Shown: positions 20,490 to 32,012 of the stretch, one piece after another
Numbering within the stretch: the stretch's first letter is position 1
Layout: each line of letters starts with the position of its first letter
Assembly (NCBI RefSeq): GCF_032118995.1
Contig: NC_092661.1
Location: 14,677,506 to 14,741,505, forward strand
Direction of reading: 5' to 3'
DNA length: 64,000 bases
DNA from: Asterias amurensis
Lineage: Eukaryota; Echinodermata; Asteroidea; Forcipulatida; Asteriidae
Made by a program: the position numbers and the translations under genes
Notes under the pieces: model-generated
Seen by the model: only the letters and a program-made list of their open reading frames with translations
What the model was told of the DNA's origin: nothing
Databases searched by the model: none

Positions 20490-21145
20490 ATTTAAAGTTT
20501 ATAAAACGTAAAGGGTTTACAAAGAAAAATTTACAAGTTAACAATTAAATATAGTTTAGGCAACATTTAATGCTGGAAATATACAAAGTTTACAAAATAT
20601 ATATCGTTTTAAAAATATATAAAAATTACAAAATGTATACTCTTAAAAAAAAAATATAAATAAAATAAATAATGAAAAAAACGAAAAATATGTATGTTAT
20701 GTTTTACAATTATTTAAAGTTTATGAAATATAAAGTTTACAAAGTAAAGTTTACAGAATATACAATGTTAAATGCTTAAAAATGTATAATATTTACAAAA
20801 AACAGTATTTGCAAAATATATAGAATTCAACAAAATGTATAAAATTAAAAACAAATTATGAGTACAACAGTTATGAAATATACATTTCAAAAACTACGAA
20901 AATTACAAACGTCTAAAAAAAAAATTTTTTTTTATTATACATATCATGAAACAAAACTGAAAATAGATATTTTACAATAAGTTGAAGTTTATGTGAAATA
21001 TAAAAAGTTTACAAAGTTAAGTTTACAAAATATATCAAGTATTGTTAACTAATATATAATGCTCAAAAATATATATAAAGTTATCAAAATATATGTAGTG
21101 TTCTAAAATATTTAGAATTTACAAAATATATAAATTATTGGCGAA
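20490..21145. repeat. AT-rich degenerate repeats
   Basis: Repeated variants of AAAGTTTACAAAATATATA about 20-25 bp long, strongly AT-rich, with no ORFs. Similar sequence occurs at 19740-19850. Confidence 0.65.
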
Positions 21146-21829
21146 AGTAACTCTATCTCTCTCTCTCTCTGCGTTCACGTCCTTCGTCCTTACATAGCAA
21201 CAGTTAAAACAACAAGCCTGTAAGATCACGTCTTTCCCAAACAGAACAGTGTCCTGACCATAGAGCTATGCCTTTCTGCAGGGGCTCGCAACAACACAAC
21301 TCCACACTGACGCTGTGTTATTGTGCCAAATCAAACACATTATTATTAACAAGATGAATTGTATTCCCATATTTTATGCAAAAAAAAAGTTCTTAAGCAC
21401 CTCGTACCGGCTCATGCTGTGCTCCGGCTGTGCTCTGCTTTTTGTTGTCTAATTTAGAAATGTCACCCTTTTTCCCTACATGCAATGACTGAGTCTGGTT
21501 ACCTGGTATGGGGTCCTTCTCATCTTCACATGCCCTGCAACCACTAGAATCCTGTTGATGGTAAATGCGGTACTCAATTACTTGGACGCACCTTTTAATC
21601 ATGGAATTCTACTGAGTTGTATTACCGCACAGAGAGATCACGTCCACCGAGAAAGGTATATTATCACCCTTACTATCAGTAATGTAACTCTACTAACCAA
21701 ACTTGCAAGTCCTATACCCAGTTACTGCATGCGCAGCGTTGCACACTAACCTAAATCTACCAAGCTCATATCCGAGCACGCTTGCGTGTGACATCTTAAT
21801 CTCCAACTAAACACCATTCGTCATTGTCT

Positions 21830-22625
21830 ACACGTCGTGTAACAACCACGCACCCCATTTACTACACGTTCATTCTTAAACTAAAATGGAATAACTCTGA
21901 TTCGAAGTGCACTTTTCTCATTTTTTGTTTTGTTTTGTCTTATATTTTTTCGAAGACGGTGTCATGCCATTCCAGTACCGACCAAGAAGACATCATTGGG
22001 AGCTATGTACGCTGTGAGGAAAACGACAGGACCAGGTAAGTTTATTATTTCAGTTTGATTGATAGCTTGGAAAGTAATGAGGGAGCGTAATTTGTTAAGG
22101 TTTATCCTAAAATAAACAATTTGTTCAGATTTAAAAGGGGCTCCATGCTCTAAATTAGCTTTGTAATTCACAAATTTTCCATTTGCTGGAGTCAAGATGA
22201 AAATTGGGGGGGGGGGGGACTCGATTATGTAAGATGCTATTGTGTTTGATACCCTTCAATTGCAATTCAAATGTAAAGGGCCATACATTTTTGGACAGAA
22301 ATTCTTCAGTTTCATTTCCAAATTGTAATCAAAAGGACATCAAGTCTGAGTTAATGTACCGACCAATGGGGAGAGGGTGATGGTATAAAACGTTGCGAGA
22401 ACCAACTCCCTCTGAATTAACATAGTTTTCGATTAAGAAGTAATTTCCATGAATTTGGAAATTCTTGAATTGTGCATATATTGTTCCTTTACTAATATGT
22501 GGGTTTACTGTATTAATGTTTTGCAATTTGTCCTGTAAGGTTCTTGTTCATTCAATTGTTTGGATTATTATAATGTTATCCGCTTTTGTACAGTTTATGG
22601 AATGGGCGCAATGTTAATGAACAAA

Positions 22626-22685
<60 letters not shown>

Positions 22686-23223
22686 GTTTTGTTTCGAGAC
22701 CTCAGCATTTGATTTTGAGGTTTCGAAATCAAGCATCTGAAAGCACATAAGTTTGTGTAACAAGGATGGGTGTGCTTTCTTTTATTATTGTCTTGCAACT
22801 TGGACGATCAATTGAGCTCAAAGTTTCACAAGTTTTTACTTCATGCATATGTTGACATACGTCACCAAGAGTGAAGACTGGTCTTTGATAATTACCTATA
22901 GTGTCCAGTGTCTTTAAGCCTTTTGTCCACAAACTGTCCCGTCGGTTTCTTCGCAAAAAGTTCTTGAAAGTTGGTTTAATGGAAACAACAAGTTCATGAC
23001 AATTGTTCAACTGTAAAGAAAATTTGAGAGAAAGAAAGCATAACAAATCATCATCGAAAAACTCAAGGACCCAATTTTGGGATGCTCTTTGTAATAATGG
23101 ACCAATTTAAGGTGGAGGTTTTACACTTGATATTTTGACTTGATTGACATATTTTCAGGAGTCTGCAGTTCTGCTGGGAATGTGGTGTACTACCTGTCGA
23201 TGACTGAAGCTCACAAAACATAG
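21830..23223 (+). pseudogene. Degenerate two-exon cassette C5
   Basis: Counterpart of C2. Exon 1 (MPFQYRP in one frame; DQEDIIGSYVRCEENDRT in the family frame) ends at 22035 at a GTAAGTTTAT donor. Exon 2 is 23159-23223, ending ACATAG. The intron has a poly-G tract near 22207 and the MITE-with-LINE-tail. Confidence 0.4.
22362..22925. mobile_element. MITE family A with nested LINE tail (copy 2)
   Basis: Same structure as 5812-6336. The nested LINE-like tail at about 22450-22685 ends in an expanded perfect ATT microsatellite (22629-22685), longer than in the other two copies. Confidence 0.7.
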
Positions 23224-23249
23224 GTACATAGCTAGAGAATTATCTCTTT
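23216..23249. repeat. 34-bp direct repeat left of PLE block 3
   Basis: ACATAGGTACATAGCTAGAG followed by AATTATCTCTTTA, same position relative to the PLE block as 6633-6666. Confidence 0.5.
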
Positions 23250-23485
23250 ATAATCTTGTCTTCAGGGGAATGCTGGAATGCAGGCGGCGCCGGTGGTGGA
23301 GCTTAAGTTGCGCTGGATGGATGAGCATTTGGGAGGGAAGGATCAGAGCTGTTCTTGGCCGGTGATGCGTGAGAGTTGATTGCTGGCTGGATGTGAATTG
23401 CATAGGAGTGTGACACTCTGTAGGTGAGCTGCTGCTGGGAGGGTTGGCTCGAGGATGGGTGACCAGATGTACATAATGAAGAAAC

Positions 23486-24424
23486 CTATGTCTCGTGGAA
23501 CTTTATGATGTGCTTGTATCTCGATGGCCTCCCTGACTCTGCATTGGTGTCAGGACTGTACAGGAGCTTTGAGTTCGGCTTGATTCCAATTGATGATGTG
23601 GTCGTGTTCTTGTGAATGTTTGATGATGGCTGATTTGTCGAGGTGTCCCAGTCTGCTATGTGCTTTGTGTCCTTGATTCTTGTTGAGATGCTGCGCCAGG
23701 TTTCCGCGAAGTACACTTTACCGCAATCACAGGGAATGCGGTAAACGCCTGCTTTGTCTTGAGTGTCTCGCTTGTCCTTGTGTGTGTGGAGTGATGCTTG
23801 AATCTTGTTTGGTGCTGTGTGGAAGATCTTGACTTGAGCTTGACTGAAGATACTTTGAAACTTGTGAGAAGTGTGGCCGATATCTGGGAGGGTGATTGCA
23901 GCCTTGAACTCTGGTTGTTCATCTGTTGTGAGACTTGGCTTGGGCTGGCTAAGATTGAATGTCTTGTAGTCGTTAAGTTGAAGTGAAGTCTTGATGTGGT
24001 GTAGTTCCTGCTTCAAGCTGCCTTTGTCACAGGTGTTGAAGGCCCAGCAAACCAAGGTGTTGCAGACAGCAGACTTGAAGCGAGGATGATGGAATGATGA
24101 GTTGTGAAGGTATCTATCGGGGTGTGTTGGCTTGCAATGTACCGTTTGGGCTATAGTGCCATCAGCTTGTCTTGTTACTTGGACGTCTAGGACGGAGATA
24201 GTGTTGTTTTGTTCTTGTTCCAAGGTGAATTGGATGTGTGGATGTTGACTGTTCAGGTGATGGAAGAACTCTTGGAGTGCTGTCTTGTCGTAAGGCCTAA
24301 CCACAAAGGTGTCGTTAATGTAGCGGAGCCAGAAGTTAGGGCAAAGATTGACCTTCTCGATGCTGTCAAGTTCAAACTCCTCCATGAACAAATCCGCCAG
24401 GACTGGGGATAGAGGATATCTCAT
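23486..24424 (-). CDS. PLE RT palm plus endonuclease region (block 3, minus)
   Basis: 312-residue open segment, equal in length to 146-1084 and sharing its C-terminus (RYKHIIKFHET), but with HCKPTHPDRYLHNSS where block 1 has HRKPKYPDRYLHNAS. Confidence 0.65.
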   Translation of the reverse strand: MRYPLSPVLADLFMEEFELDSIEKVNLCPNFWLRYINDTFVVRPYDKTALQEFFHHLNSQHPHIQFTLEQEQNNTISVLDVQVTRQADGTIAQTVHCKPTHPDRYLHNSSFHHPRFKSAVCNTLVCWAFNTCDKGSLKQELHHIKTSLQLNDYKTFNLSQPKPSLTTDEQPEFKAAITLPDIGHTSHKFQSIFSQAQVKIFHTAPNKIQASLHTHKDKRDTQDKAGVYRIPCDCGKVYFAETWRSISTRIKDTKHIADWDTSTNQPSSNIHKNTTTSSIGIKPNSKLLYSPDTNAESGRPSRYKHIIKFHET

Positions 24425-24457
24425 GGCGGCCCCAGAGGTTTGTTCATAGAATTTGTC

Positions 24458-25060
24458 TCACCACCTGAAGCTGGAAGCGTAGACGCTGGTGATGAGGAGG
24501 TCGTGGACTTGTTCTGGAGTGAGGCTTGTGCGGTCTGTCAGTGTAGGTTCGGCTTGAAGGCTTTGGTTGGCGATGTTGCATGCTTCTTCGATTGGTATGT
24601 TGGTGAACAGTGACACGACATCAAAACTGACAAGGATATCAGTTGGACGGAGATGTATGTGCTTGATGATGTCTACTAACTTGCTTGTGTTGTTGATGTG
24701 ATGTTCAGTGAGGCCAACTAGTCGATGGAGGTTCTTTGTGAGGTGTGTTGCAATGTTGTAAGAAGGTGAACCCTGGGAAGCCACGATGGGGCAGAGAGGA
24801 CCATCTGGCTTGTGGATCTTGGGTTGGCAGAAGAAACGTGGGCAGGTGAATGCGGATGGCTTGAGGTGACGGTACGTGGTGTTGTCTATGACTTGCGCTT
24901 GATAGAGAGTACAGAGTTTGGTGGTGAGTGTGCGTTCAATGACTGGGCTGGGGTTCCTTGGCAGGCATTGGTAGGTATTAGTTGACAGGATTTCATTTAC
25001 TTGGTGGTCATAATCGGTTGTAGACATGACCATAGTGGCCATACCCTTGTCCGCTGACAT
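24458..25060 (-). CDS. PLE RT N-terminal half (block 3, minus)
   Basis: 200-residue open segment. It has FFCQPKIHKPDGP and SFDVVSLFTNIP. Reads KGMATMVM at the start, unlike KGNATMVM in the other blocks. Confidence 0.65.
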   Translation of the reverse strand: MSADKGMATMVMSTTDYDHQVNEILSTNTYQCLPRNPSPVIERTLTTKLCTLYQAQVIDNTTYRHLKPSAFTCPRFFCQPKIHKPDGPLCPIVASQGSPSYNIATHLTKNLHRLVGLTEHHINNTSKLVDIIKHIHLRPTDILVSFDVVSLFTNIPIEEACNIANQSLQAEPTLTDRTSLTPEQVHDLLITSVYASSFRW

Positions 25061-25260
25061 GATGTTGATGGACTTGTCTTTGTGCAGGGCTCAGATATCA
25101 GCATTTTCTCGCCTGCTTGTGTAGGGTCTTGGTAACTTGGCGTTTGAAGTCTTTGCAGAATTTGGATGCGGACATGGTTGGCGACTGTCTTGTCCAGATG
25201 TTTGAGTGCAGGTTCAGTGGACTGATTGATGTCTTTGACTTGAATCATGCGAGGTGTGCT

Positions 25261-27425
25261 GGCGCCCACACAGTGCACGATTCCAGTCAAAGATATTATT
25301 CAGTCTACCGAACCTGCACTCAAACATCTAGACAAGACATTCGTCAACCATATCCGCATCCAGATTCTTCAAACTCTTCAAACACCAAGTTACCAAGACC
25401 CAACACAAGCAAGCAAGAACACGCCACTATCCGAGCCCTGAACAAAGACAAGTCTATCCACATCATGTCAACGAACATTGGTAATGCCACCGTGTTCATG
25501 TGCACAACAGATTCTGACCACAAGGTAACCGACATCCTGTCAACTGATACCTACCAACGCCTGCCAAGTAACTCCTGTTCAGTCATAGAACGCACCCCCA
25601 CTGCTAAATTCTGCACTCTCTATCAAGCGCAGGTCATAGACAACACCATGTACCGTCACCTCAAGCCATCCGCATCCGCCTAATCACGTTTTTTTGGCCA
25701 ACCTTAAGAGCCACAAGCCAGATGTTCCTCTCCGTCCCATCGTGGCGTCCCGGGGTCACCCACCTACAATACTGCAAGACACCCCACCAAGACCCTTCAT
25801 CCACTAGTTGGCCTCACTGAACATAACATTAACAACTCAAGCAAGTTCGTCGACATTATCAAATACATACATCTCCGGGCAACTGAGATCCTTGTCAGTT
25901 TTGACATCATGTCACTATTCACCAACATACCAACTGAAGAAGCATGCAACATCGCCGAACAATGCCTTCAAGCCTAACCTACACTGACAGACCGCACAAG
26001 ACTCACTCCAGAACAAGTCCACGACCTCCTTATCACCTGCTTCTCCGCTTTTAGATTCAGGTGGCGAGACAAATTCTACGAACAAACCTCTGGGGCCACC
26101 ATGGGATCTCCTCTATCCCCGGTCCTGATGGATTTGTTCATGGAGGAGTTTTAACTTGACGGTATCAAGAACGCCAATCTTTGCCCCAACCTCAGGTTCC
26201 GCTACATTGACGACACCTTTGTGGTTTTGGCCCAACGGCAAGACAGCACTCCAAAAGTTCTTCCATCAACTGAACAGTCAATATCTACGTATCCGATTCA
26301 ACATGGAACAAGAACAAAACAATGCTATGTCCTTCCTAGGTGCCGAAGTAACAAGACAAGCTGATGGCACTCTAGCCCACACGGTACATCACAAGCCAAC
26401 GCACACCAACAGATACATTCACAACTCATTATTCCACCATCCTCGCATCAAGTCTGCTGTCTCCAACACCTTGGTCCGTTGGACCTTGGACACCTGTGAC
26501 AAGGGCAGCTTGAAGCAGGAACTACAACACATCAAGACATCACGTCAACCTAATGGCTACAAAACTTTCAACCTCAGCGAGCCCAAGCCAAGTCTCACAC
26601 CAGATGAACTACCAGAGTTCAAGGCTGCAATCTCCCTCCCAAACATTGGCCTATCTTCTCACAAGCTTCAACGTATCTTCATTCAAGCTCATGTCAAGAC
26701 CTTCCATACAGCATCAAACAAGATTCAAGCATCACTCCACACACACAAGGACAAGCAAGACACTCGAGACAAAGCCAGCGTTTACCACATTCCCTGCGAT
26801 TACTGTGAAGTATACATCGTGGAACCAGGGCGCAATATCTCAACAAGAATCAAGGAACACAAAGCACATGGCACACTGGAACACCTCAACAATTCAGCCA
26901 TCATCAAATATTCACACGAACACGACAGCATCATTAAGTGGAATCAAGCCAAACTCATAGCTCATGTACAGTCCTGGCACAAATGCAGAGTCGGGGAGGC
27001 CATCGATATACAAGCACGCCATACAGTTCCAGAAGACATCGGTTTCTTCATTAACGACATCTGGTCACACATCCTCAAGCCAACCCTTCCAGCAGCAGCT
27101 CACCACAAGAATGTCACACTCCAATGCACACACATCCAGCCAGCAATCAACTCACATGCATTACCGGCCAAGAACAGCTTTGATCCATCCCGCCCAAATG
27201 CTCATCCATCCAGCACTTCTAAAGTTCGACCATCGCCTGTAGTCCAACATTCTCCTGAAGACGAGCAGAATAAACTGTTAGAAACATCTAGACCAAACCT
27301 GCTCTTTCCAGAGCTAATACTCACCTTAAGAGGTTTACACATGGTTGTCCCCGTAAATTCTTATTTCTCGACACCATGCAAAGCTTCAAACAATACATAT
27401 CCAAGATGGGATTAAATCGCAACAA
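25261..27425 (+). mobile_element. Penelope-like element, block 3 right arm (plus)
   Basis: Plus arm matching 1921-4085. The open endonuclease segment is 26156-27415. The same 3' tail and CTGAAGACGAG motif are at about 27255. The flank repeat follows at 27423. Confidence 0.88.
26156..27415 (+). CDS. PLE connector and endonuclease region (block 3, plus)
   Basis: 419-residue open segment nearly identical to 2816-4075, differing at a handful of residues (for example CDYCEVY where block 1 has CNYCEVY). It contains the STRIKEHK and SWHKCRVGEAIDIQ parts of the GIY-YIG endonuclease. Confidence 0.68.
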   Translation: MTVSRTPIFAPTSGSATLTTPLWFWPNGKTALQKFFHQLNSQYLRIRFNMEQEQNNAMSFLGAEVTRQADGTLAHTVHHKPTHTNRYIHNSLFHHPRIKSAVSNTLVRWTLDTCDKGSLKQELQHIKTSRQPNGYKTFNLSEPKPSLTPDELPEFKAAISLPNIGLSSHKLQRIFIQAHVKTFHTASNKIQASLHTHKDKQDTRDKASVYHIPCDYCEVYIVEPGRNISTRIKEHKAHGTLEHLNNSAIIKYSHEHDSIIKWNQAKLIAHVQSWHKCRVGEAIDIQARHTVPEDIGFFINDIWSHILKPTLPAAAHHKNVTLQCTHIQPAINSHALPAKNSFDPSRPNAHPSSTSKVRPSPVVQHSPEDEQNKLLETSRPNLLFPELILTLRGLHMVVPVNSYFSTPCKASNNTYPRWD

Positions 27426-27473
27426 ACCTAGGTAGAATAGCTAGAGAATGATCTCTTTAACTCAAAACTCTAT

Positions 27474-28323
27474 TTCGAGATGCATTTTTCTCATTGTCTG
27501 TATTTTTTCTTTAATTTTTTTACGGCGACGGTGATCCATCTGCCTATTGGAGACCAATGGAAACTGCACCATTCCAGTTGCGGCCATGAAGACATCAATG
27601 GGAGCTGTGTATCTTTGAGGAAAACGACAGGAAAAGGTAAGTTTATTTTAAGGTGGATTGATAGCTTGGGAAGTAATGAGGGACCGTATTGATAGCTTCG
27701 GAAGTAATGAGGGACCGTAAGTTGTTGAGATTTATCCTGAAATCAAGATTATGTCTAGATTTAAAAGGGGCTCCATGCTCAAATTTAGCTTTGTAATTCA
27801 CAAATTTTCCATTTGCTGGAGTCGAGATGAAAACTGGGGGGGGGGGGACTCGATTATGTAAGAGGCTATTGTGTTTGATACCCTTCAATTGCAATTCAAG
27901 TATAAAGGGCCATACATTTTTGGACAGAAATTCTACAGTTTCATTTCCAAATTGTAATCAAAAGGACATCAAGTCTGAGCTTATGTACAGACCAATTTGT
28001 TTTTGCTGTATGATGATGTCATGCTCTGAAAGAGCGCAATTTGTTTTCTGCACCATTTTAACTTGACATAGAGTCATGCAGTGTCCCAGAACTCCACTCA
28101 CATGTTGGAAAATGAATGCATCACAAAACTCAAATTCACAAAAACTCAAAACTCAAGATCCACATCATTTACATTTGTGGAGCGGAACTGTTTGCTTTTT
28201 TGGATTTTGGATTTTGAAGCAAACACTTTGGTACATGAGAAAATAAATACAGTGAAAAGTATTTGACATGAGTGTATATATGGTGTCCTGATTGAAATGT
28301 AATTCAGGAGTCTGCGTTTATGG
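27474..28323 (+). pseudogene. Degenerate two-exon cassette C6
   Basis: Counterpart of C1 in the right duplicate. Exon 1 ends at 27636; acceptor before 28308; exon 2 is interrupted by a MITE at about 28324, as in C1, so that insertion predates the duplication. Confidence 0.4.
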
Positions 28324-28505
28324 TTTAAAGGCAGTGGACACTATTGTTAGTTACTCAAAATAATTATTATCGTCAAACCTTACTTGGTAACTAGGAATGG
28401 GGAGAGGGTGATGGTATAAAACATTGCGAGAACCAACTCCCTCTGAATTAACGTAGTTTTCGATAAAGAAGTAGTTTTCCATGAATTTGGTGCTCTGATT
28501 TTTGT
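28324..28505. mobile_element. MITE family A, truncated copy 2
   Basis: Counterpart of 4984-5165, with the GGCAGTGGACACTATTGTTA start. Confidence 0.7.
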
Positions 28506-28669
28506 CCTACCAATTTACTGCATGCGCAGCGTTGCACGCTAACCTAAATCTACCAAGCTCATATCCGAGCATGCTTGCGTGTGACATCTTAATCTCCAAC
28601 TTCACACCATTCGTCATTGTCTACACGTCGTGTAACAACCACGCACCCCTTTTATTACACCTTCATTCT

Positions 28670-29978
28670 TAAACTAAAATGGAATAACTCTGATTCGAAG
28701 TGCACTTTTCTCATTTTTTGTTTTGTTTTGTCTTATATTTTTTCGAAGACGGTGTCATGCCATTCCAGTAACGACCAAGAAGACATCATTGGGAGCTATG
28801 TTACGCTGTGAGGAAACCGACAGGACCAGGTAAGTTTATTTTCAGTTTGATTGATAGCTTGGAAAGTAATGAGGGAGCGTAATTTGTTAAGGTTTATCTT
28901 AAAATAAACATTTTGTTCAGATTTAAAAGGGGCTCCACGCTCTAATTTAGCTTCGTTAATCACAAATTTTCCATTTGCTGGAGTCAAGATGAAAATTGGG
29001 GGGGGGGACTCGATTATGTAAGATGCTATCATGTTTGATACCCTTCAATTGCAATTCAAATGTAAAGGGCCATACATTTTTGGACAGAAATTCTTCAGTT
29101 TCATTTCCAAATTGTCATCAAAAGGACATCAAGTCTGAGTTAATGTACCGACCAATGGGGAGAGGGTGATGGTATAAAACGTTGCGAGAACCAAATCCCT
29201 CTGAATTAACATAGTTTTCGATTAAGAAGTAATTATCCATGAATTTGGAAATTCTTGGATTGTGCATATATTGTTCCTTTACTAATAATATGTGGGTTTA
29301 CTGTATTAATGTTTTGCAATTTGTCCTGTAAGGTTCTTGTTCATTCAATTGTTTGGATTATTGTAATGATATTAGCTTTTGTACAGTTTATGGAATGGGC
29401 GCAATGTAAATGAACAAATTATTATTATCAATATTATTATTATTATTAGTTTTGATTCGAGACCTCAGCATTTGATTTTGAGGTTTCGAAATCAAGCATC
29501 TGAAAGCACATAAGTTTGTGTAACAAGGGTGGGTGTGCTTTCTTTCATTATTGTCTTTCAACTTCGACGATCAATTGAGCTCACAAGTTTTTACTTCATG
29601 CATATGTTGACATACGTCACCAAGAGTGAAGACTGGTCTTTGACAATTACCTATAGTGTCCAGTGTCTTTAAGCCTTTAGTCCACAAACTGTCCTGTCGG
29701 TTTCTTCGCAAAAAGTTCTTGAAAGTTGGTTTAATGGAAACAACAAGTTCATGACAATTGTTCGACTGTAAAGAAAATTTGAGAGAAAGAAAGCATAACA
29801 AATTATCATCGAAAAACTCAAGGACCCAATTTTGGGATGCTCTTTGTAATAATGGACCAATTTAAGGTGGAGGTTTTACACTTGATATTTTGACTTGATT
29901 GACATATTTTCAGGAGTCTGCAGTTCTGCTGGGAATGTGGTGTACTACCTGTCGATGACTGAAGCTCACAAAACATAG
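28670..29978 (+). pseudogene. Degenerate two-exon cassette C7
   Basis: Counterpart of C2. Exon 1 ends at 28829, exon 2 is 29914-29978 (ends ACATAG). One extra base relative to C2 near 28800 changes the exon 1 frame, consistent with no coding constraint. The intron carries the poly-G tract (about 28998) and the MITE with LINE tail. Confidence 0.4.
29150..29672. mobile_element. MITE family A with nested LINE tail (copy 3)
   Basis: Same organisation as 5812-6336. The LINE-like tail is at about 29246-29449 with a shorter microsatellite. Confidence 0.7.
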
Positions 29979-30003
29979 GTACATAGCTAGAGAATTATCT
30001 CTT
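29970..30003. repeat. 34-bp direct repeat left of PLE block 4
   Basis: ACATAGGTACATAGCTAGAG then AATTATCTCTTTA. The partner at the right end of block 4 is at about 34177-34213. Confidence 0.5.
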
Positions 30004-30432
30004 TATAATCTTGTCTTCAGGGGAATGCTGGAATGCAGGCGGCGCCGGTGGTGGAGCTTAAGTTGCGCTGGATGGATGAGCATTTGGGAGGGAAGGATCA
30101 GAGCTGTTCTTGGCCGGTGATGCATGAGAGTTGATTGCTGGCTGGATGTGAATTGCATTGGAGTGTGACATTCTTTAGGTGAGCTGCTGCTGGGAGGGTT
30201 GGCTCGAGGATGGGTGACCAGATGTCCATAATGAAGAAACCTATGTCTCGTGGAACTTTATGATGTGCTTGTATCTCGATGGCCTCCCTGACTCTGCATT
30301 GGTGTCAGGACTGTACAGGAGCTTTGAGTTCGGCTTGATTCCAATTGATGATGTGGTCGTGTTCTTGTGAATGTTTGATTTTGGCTGATTTGTCGAGGTG
30401 TCCCAGTCTGCCATGTGCTTTGTGTCCTTGAT

Positions 30433-31179
30433 TCATGTTGAGATGCTGCGCCAGGTTTCCGCGAAGTACACTTTACCGCAATCACAGGGAATGCGGTAAA
30501 CGCCTGCTTTGTCTTGAGTGTCTCGCTTGTCCTTGTGTGTGTGGAGTGATGCTTGAATCTTGTTTGGTGCTGTGTGGAAGATCTTGACTTGAGCTTGACT
30601 GAAGATACTTTGAAACTTGTGAGAAGTGTGGCCGATATATGGGAGGGTGATTGCAGCCTTGAACTCTGGTTGTTCATCTGTTGTGAGACTTGGCTTGGGC
30701 TGGCTAAGATTGAATGTCTTGTAGTCGTTAAGTTGAAGTGAAGTCTTGACGTGGTGTAGTTTCTGCTTCAAGCTGCCTTTGTCACAGGTGTTGAAGGCCC
30801 AGCAAACCAAGGTGTTGCAGACAGCAGACTTGAAGCGAGGATGATGGAATGATGCGTTGTGAAGGTATCTATCGGGGTATTTTGGCTTGCGATGTACCGT
30901 TTGGGCTATAGTGCCCTCAGCTTGTCTTGTTACTTGGACGTCTAGGACGGAGATAGTGTTGTTTTGTTCTTGTTCCATGGTGAATTGGATGTGTGGATGT
31001 TGACTGTTCGGGTGATGGAAGAACTCTTGGAGTGCTGTCTTGTCGTAAGGCCTAACCACAAAGGTGTCGTTAATGTAGCGGAGCCAGAGGTTAGGGCAAA
31101 GATTGACCTTCTCGATGCTGTCAAGTTCAAACTCCCCCATGAACAAATCTGCCAGGACCGAGGATAGAGGATATCTCAT
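30433..31179 (-). CDS. PLE RT palm plus endonuclease start (block 4, minus)
   Basis: 248-residue open segment. It starts MRYPLSSVLADLFMGEFE and ends within the endonuclease start (ETWRSIST), shorter than the equivalents in blocks 1-3. Confidence 0.62.
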   Translation of the reverse strand: MRYPLSSVLADLFMGEFELDSIEKVNLCPNLWLRYINDTFVVRPYDKTALQEFFHHPNSQHPHIQFTMEQEQNNTISVLDVQVTRQAEGTIAQTVHRKPKYPDRYLHNASFHHPRFKSAVCNTLVCWAFNTCDKGSLKQKLHHVKTSLQLNDYKTFNLSQPKPSLTTDEQPEFKAAITLPYIGHTSHKFQSIFSQAQVKIFHTAPNKIQASLHTHKDKRDTQDKAGVYRIPCDCGKVYFAETWRSIST

Positions 31180-31212
31180 GGCGGCCCCAGAGGTTTGTTC
31201 ATAGAATTTGTC

Positions 31213-31749
31213 TCACCACCTGAAGCTGGAAGCGTAGACGCTGGTGATGAGGAGGTCGTGGACTTGTTCTGGAGTGAGGCTTGTACGGTCTGTCAGTGTA
31301 GGTTCGGCTTGAAGGCTTTGGTGGGCGATGTTGCATGCTTCTTCGATTGAAATGTTGGTGAACAGTGACACGACATTAAAACTGACAAGGATATCAGTTG
31401 GACGGAGATGTATGTGCTTGATGATGTCGACTAACTTGCTTGTGTTGTTGATGTGAGGTTCAGTGAGGCCAACTAGTCGATGGAGGTTCTTGGTGAGGTG
31501 TGTTGCAATGTTGTAAGAAGGTGAACCCTGGGATGCCACGATGGGGCGGAGAGGACCATCTGGCTTGTGGATCTTGGGTTGGCAGAAGAAACGTGGGCAG
31601 GTGAATGCGGATGGCTTGAGGTGACGGTACGTGGTGTTGTCTATGACTTGCGCTTGATAGAGAGATGAGTTTGGTGGTGAGTGTGCGTTCAATGACTGGG
31701 CTGGGGTTCCTTGGCAGGCATTGGTAGGTATTAGTTGACAGGATTTCAT
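31213..31749 (-). CDS. PLE RT N-terminal half (block 4, minus)
   Basis: 178-residue open segment. The family part begins at LYQAQVIDNTTYRHLKPSAF and includes FFCQPKIHKPDGPLRPIVAS, where LRPIV is the usual Penelope form (other blocks read LCPIV). The upstream KGNATMVM part lies in a different frame (31813-31460). Confidence 0.6.
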   Translation of the reverse strand: MKSCQLIPTNACQGTPAQSLNAHSPPNSSLYQAQVIDNTTYRHLKPSAFTCPRFFCQPKIHKPDGPLRPIVASQGSPSYNIATHLTKNLHRLVGLTEPHINNTSKLVDIIKHIHLRPTDILVSFNVVSLFTNISIEEACNIAHQSLQAEPTLTDRTSLTPEQVHDLLITSVYASSFRW

Positions 31750-32012
31750 TTACTTGGTGGTCATAATCGGTTGTAGACATGACCATAGTGGCATTACCCT
31801 TGTCCGCTGACATGATGTGGATGGTCTTGTCTTTGTGCAGGGCTCAGATATCAGCATTTTCTCGCCTGCTTGTGTAGGGTCTTGGTAACTTGGCATTTGA
31901 AGTCTTTGCAGAATTTGGATGCGGACTTGGTTGGCGACTGTCTTGTCCAGATGTTTGAGTGCAGGTTCAGTGGACTGATTGATGTCTTTGACTTGAATCA
32001 TGCGAGGTGCGC

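Larger units (their letters stand above)
19508..21719. other. Linker between the two duplicates
   Basis: 2.2 kb present once in the window. It includes a putative TATA promoter (about 19876-19930), a CpG-rich alternating tract (19965-20125), a tRNA-derived SINE-like segment (20300-20480), AT-rich degenerate repeats (20490-21145) and a short CT microsatellite (about 21150). No protein gene seen. Confidence 0.6.
23254..25260 (-). mobile_element. Penelope-like element, block 3 left arm (minus)
   Basis: Positional counterpart of block 1 in the duplication. RT N-half 25060-24458, palm/endonuclease 24424-23486. Largely identical to block 1, but at 24100-24140 it carries the block 2 variant, pointing to exchange between blocks. 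Confidence 0.88.
30010..32012 (-). mobile_element. Penelope-like element, block 4 left arm (minus)
   Basis: The most diverged of the four left arms. The RT pieces lie at 31813-31213 (split) and 31179-30433. It shares the 30853-30893 variant with block 1 rather than with its positional partner block 2. Confidence 0.88.
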
